Origin: an uncultured Bacilli bacterium | GTDB taxonomy: Bacteria > Bacillota_I > Bacilli_A > RF39 > UBA660 | Length of the DNA stretch: 14,453 nucleotides | Direction: 5' to 3' | Assembly: GCA_934098345.1 (NCBI GenBank) | Contig: CAKONX010000028.1 | Coordinates: 1 to 14,453, forward strand | Part shown: in pieces, positions 12,919-14,453 of the stretch | How the letters are laid out: each line of letters opens with the position of its first letter | Numbering within the stretch: position 1 is the stretch's first letter | The notes under the pieces: model-generated | The model's input: the letters and a program-made list of their open reading frames with translations, nothing else | Database searches by the model: none | Told to the model about the DNA's origin: nothing | Translations under genes and position numbers: made by a program

Positions 12919-13419
12919 ATGTTAGAATTAACTTTATTTTTTATTGCAAGCATTATGGGAACTTTAGGACATTACTTATATAGTATTACAAATAATAATC
13001 CAATTGTAGGATTCTTTTTTGCTAAAAACGAATCTACATTTGAACATTTAAAACTAGGGATTACTCCAATATTATTTTTATCTATTGTTGAAAAGGCAAA
13101 ACTTATCAACAATAATATTCTAGCAATTAAAGGAATTCAAATATTTGTATTTTCAACAATAATAATAGTTTTTTATTATCTAAAGAAATTATTCTTTAAA
13201 AAAGAAAATGCAATATATAATATTGCACTCTTCTATATTTCATTATTTATTAGTTATGTTATTTCTTTTATATTACTAAATATAATTGACTTAAATATTA
13301 TTATAAGAATATTTGGTATTTTATCAGTATGTTTATTTATTGGTTTATATTTTTATACAGCTTTATTTGAACCAAATTATTTAATTTTTAAAAATCCTTT
13401 AGAGAAAAAAGAAAATTAA
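12919..13419 (+). CDS. small integral membrane protein, DUF6512-like
   Basis: The 166-residue membrane protein has about five hydrophobic segments (roughly 2-20, 46-60, 72-90, 98-122 and 125-148) and no signal cleavage site. The family-type signature is GTLGHYLYS (14-22) followed by FFFAKNESTFEHLKLG (32-47), in which NESxxEHLKL is the characteristic block. The function of this family is unknown. ATG follows AGGTGAT at three bases. The last 32 bases overlap the 3' end of the opposing YitT gene, with no terminator hairpin between them. It is read divergently from the AAA+ gene. The family name is from motif memory only. Confidence 0.78.
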   Translation: MLELTLFFIASIMGTLGHYLYSITNNNPIVGFFFAKNESTFEHLKLGITPILFLSIVEKAKLINNNILAIKGIQIFVFSTIIIVFYYLKKLFFKKENAIYNIALFYISLFISYVISFILLNIIDLNIIIRIFGILSVCLFIGLYFYTALFEPNYLIFKNPLEKKEN

Positions 13420-14278
13420 TTTTACCACCTTCAACTGTGTAACAGTCATTCGTGATTATGGATGAAGCTTCATCAATTTTAAGGATATATTTCTTCAATG
13501 TTCTAAATCGATCATTTGATACAACACACATAATTAATTTTTGATGCTCTGATTCTATAAGTGTGTATCCAGTTTCTAATTTATTAATAATAATGTCTTC
13601 TACTTCTCTTGTTTTCTTTGTTTTAATAAAACAAACTTTATGATTTGATGTACCTAAAATAACTCGGTCAGCAATAAAGTTTTGTAATTTTAAATATATT
13701 ATTGCATAAATAGTTTTAGGAACACCAAAAAGAAGAGTTCCTAGAAGTATCACGATCATATTTACTATTGTTGAAATCTTTGTAGTTGGAAAATTTATAT
13801 ATTTTTGCAGTATAGCAACAACTGAATCCATTCCTCCAGTATTAAAACCAGCCTTATATATAATACCATATCCAAATCCAGAAACAATTGAAGCAATTAT
13901 TGTTGAAAACAAGAATGAATCAAGTGATATAGTAAAATAAGATGAAAATCCTTCAGTAAGTGAAGCCATAATTGCATACATAATAAAGCCAAATATTGAA
14001 TAGAAAGTCTTTTTATAACCAATCAATATATAAGAAACAATTATGAGCAATATAGAAACTACGTCTATAAATAAAACTGGTTTAATTCCAGCTATTTTTG
14101 AAACTAATATTGCTGTTCCACCTAATCCACCTGTAACTAGATTATTTGGAACAATAAAACAATTATAAACAACGGCAACGATAAAGCAACCAAAAGTAGT
14201 TAGAATAATTCTCTTTATTCTATTTTTTTTACTTATCATATCAAATATGTTATTACTAATATCTTTTATCTTTTTCAT
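13388..14278 (-). CDS. YitT family membrane protein
   Basis: The 296-residue product has the two-part YitT architecture. About five or six transmembrane helices lie in 22-205, with glycine-rich loops NNLVTGGLGG (45-54) and GFNTGGMD (144-151). A cytosolic DUF2179 domain follows (about 210-285), with ETGYTLIESEH and SSIITNDCYTVEGGKI. The family is widespread in Firmicutes, often in several copies, and its transport substrate is not settled. ATG is preceded by GAGTGAT at three bases. It is transcribed from 14296-14324, directly after the tuf terminator, and overlaps the 3' end of the convergent gene by 32 bases. Confidence 0.93.
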   Translation of the reverse strand: MKKIKDISNNIFDMISKKNRIKRIILTTFGCFIVAVVYNCFIVPNNLVTGGLGGTAILVSKIAGIKPVLFIDVVSILLIIVSYILIGYKKTFYSIFGFIMYAIMASLTEGFSSYFTISLDSFLFSTIIASIVSGFGYGIIYKAGFNTGGMDSVVAILQKYINFPTTKISTIVNMIVILLGTLLFGVPKTIYAIIYLKLQNFIADRVILGTSNHKVCFIKTKKTREVEDIIINKLETGYTLIESEHQKLIMCVVSNDRFRTLKKYILKIDEASSIITNDCYTVEGGKINFLFSLKDF

Positions 14279-14295
14279 AGTATCACTCTAGAATA

Positions 14296-14324
14296 ATTTT
14301 AACTTATGTTATATTTAAAGTCAA
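14296..14324 (-). promoter_or_regulatory. promoter of the YitT gene, abutting the tuf terminator
   Basis: On the minus strand there is -35 TTGACT (14324-14319), a 17-base spacer and -10 TAAAAT (14301-14296). The first two T of the -35 box are the end of the tuf terminator's T-tract. The expected leader is short. Confidence 0.7.
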
Positions 14325-14350
14325 AAAAAACTCTACAATGTAGAGTTTTT
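14323..14350 (-). terminator. intrinsic terminator of tuf
   Basis: On the minus strand, AAAAACTCTAC (14350-14340), loop ATT and GTAGAGTTTTT (14336-14326) form an 11-pair stem, with the T-tract extending to 14323. It lies 16 bases after the tuf stop. Confidence 0.9.
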
Positions 14351-14366
14351 AGTTATTTTGTATTAA

Positions 14367-14453
14367 TTACTTAACAATTTCAGTAACAACACCTGAACCA
14401 ACAGTTCTACCACCTTCACGGATAGAGAATTTAGTTCCGTTTTCAAGTGCAAC
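14367..14453 (-). CDS. tuf: elongation factor Tu, C-terminus (partial)
   Basis: The last 28 codons and the TAA stop of a minus-strand gene that continues off the right edge. The peptide reads VALENGTKFSIREGGRTVGS followed by GVVTEIVK. This is the highly conserved end of the EF-Tu third domain, with the REGGRTVGxGVV block. EF-Tu delivers aminoacyl-tRNA to the ribosome as a GTP complex. It is closed by its own strong terminator, so the downstream YitT gene has separate control. Confidence 0.97.
   Translation of the reverse strand, partial: VALENGTKFSIREGGRTVGSGVVTEIVK

Overview
The window is AT-rich throughout and its gene content and control signals fit a low-G+C Gram-positive bacterium of the class Bacilli, probably an uncultivated gut lineage near the Erysipelotrichia/RF39/Mollicutes radiation. 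The grounds are the 16S 5' end at the left edge, Firmicutes-only families (YitT, DUF402 phosphatase, DUF6512, YtqA-like radical SAM), AAGGAGGTGAT-type ribosome binding sites and CCA-encoding tRNAs. A predicted peptidoglycan hydrolase argues for a walled cell rather than a true mycoplasma. The genetic code looks standard: the long reading frames are intact and the Trp codons I checked are TGG, although none of the 13 visible stops is TGA. The lineage call is inference.

Layout, left to right. Bases 1-73 are the 5' end of a 16S rRNA gene on the minus strand. It is preceded by a roughly 400-base control region with three tandem sigma-A promoters, each with a 17-base spacer, and a boxA-like antitermination site. 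Minus-strand genes follow: a DUF402 nucleoside tri/diphosphatase (484-1020), then tpiA and pgk (1074-2921) with a 3-base gap. Next come a membrane-anchored glucosaminidase/lysozyme-like protein (2972-3916), an unrecognised coiled-coil protein (3993-4553), and tRNA-Asn(GUU) with tRNA-Gly(UCC) (4658-4813). A three-gene minus-strand operon spans 4913-10885. In transcription order it encodes an unrecognised membrane protein with a large ectodomain, a LacI-type sensor fused to a GGDEF diguanylate cyclase, and Tex.

The right part holds a plus-strand radical SAM protein of the YtqA/YhcC family (10963-11889) converging on a solo AAA+ ATPase that resembles only the first ATPase domain of ClpB/ClpC (11900-12823). 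A divergently read small membrane protein of the DUF6512 type (12919-13419) overlaps tail-to-tail with a YitT-family membrane protein (13388-14278). The last 87 bases are the C-terminus of tuf (EF-Tu).

The genome is very compact. At two to three places the -35 box of a downstream gene lies in or directly against the intrinsic terminator of the upstream gene, and three terminators contain a stop codon. There is no CRISPR array, insertion sequence, phage gene or obvious island. The most unusual items are the solo Clp-like ATPase without the pore-loop tyrosine, the cytosolic sugar-sensor/diguanylate cyclase co-transcribed with Tex and an unknown ectodomain protein, and a pgk-tpiA pair with several altered active-site loops.
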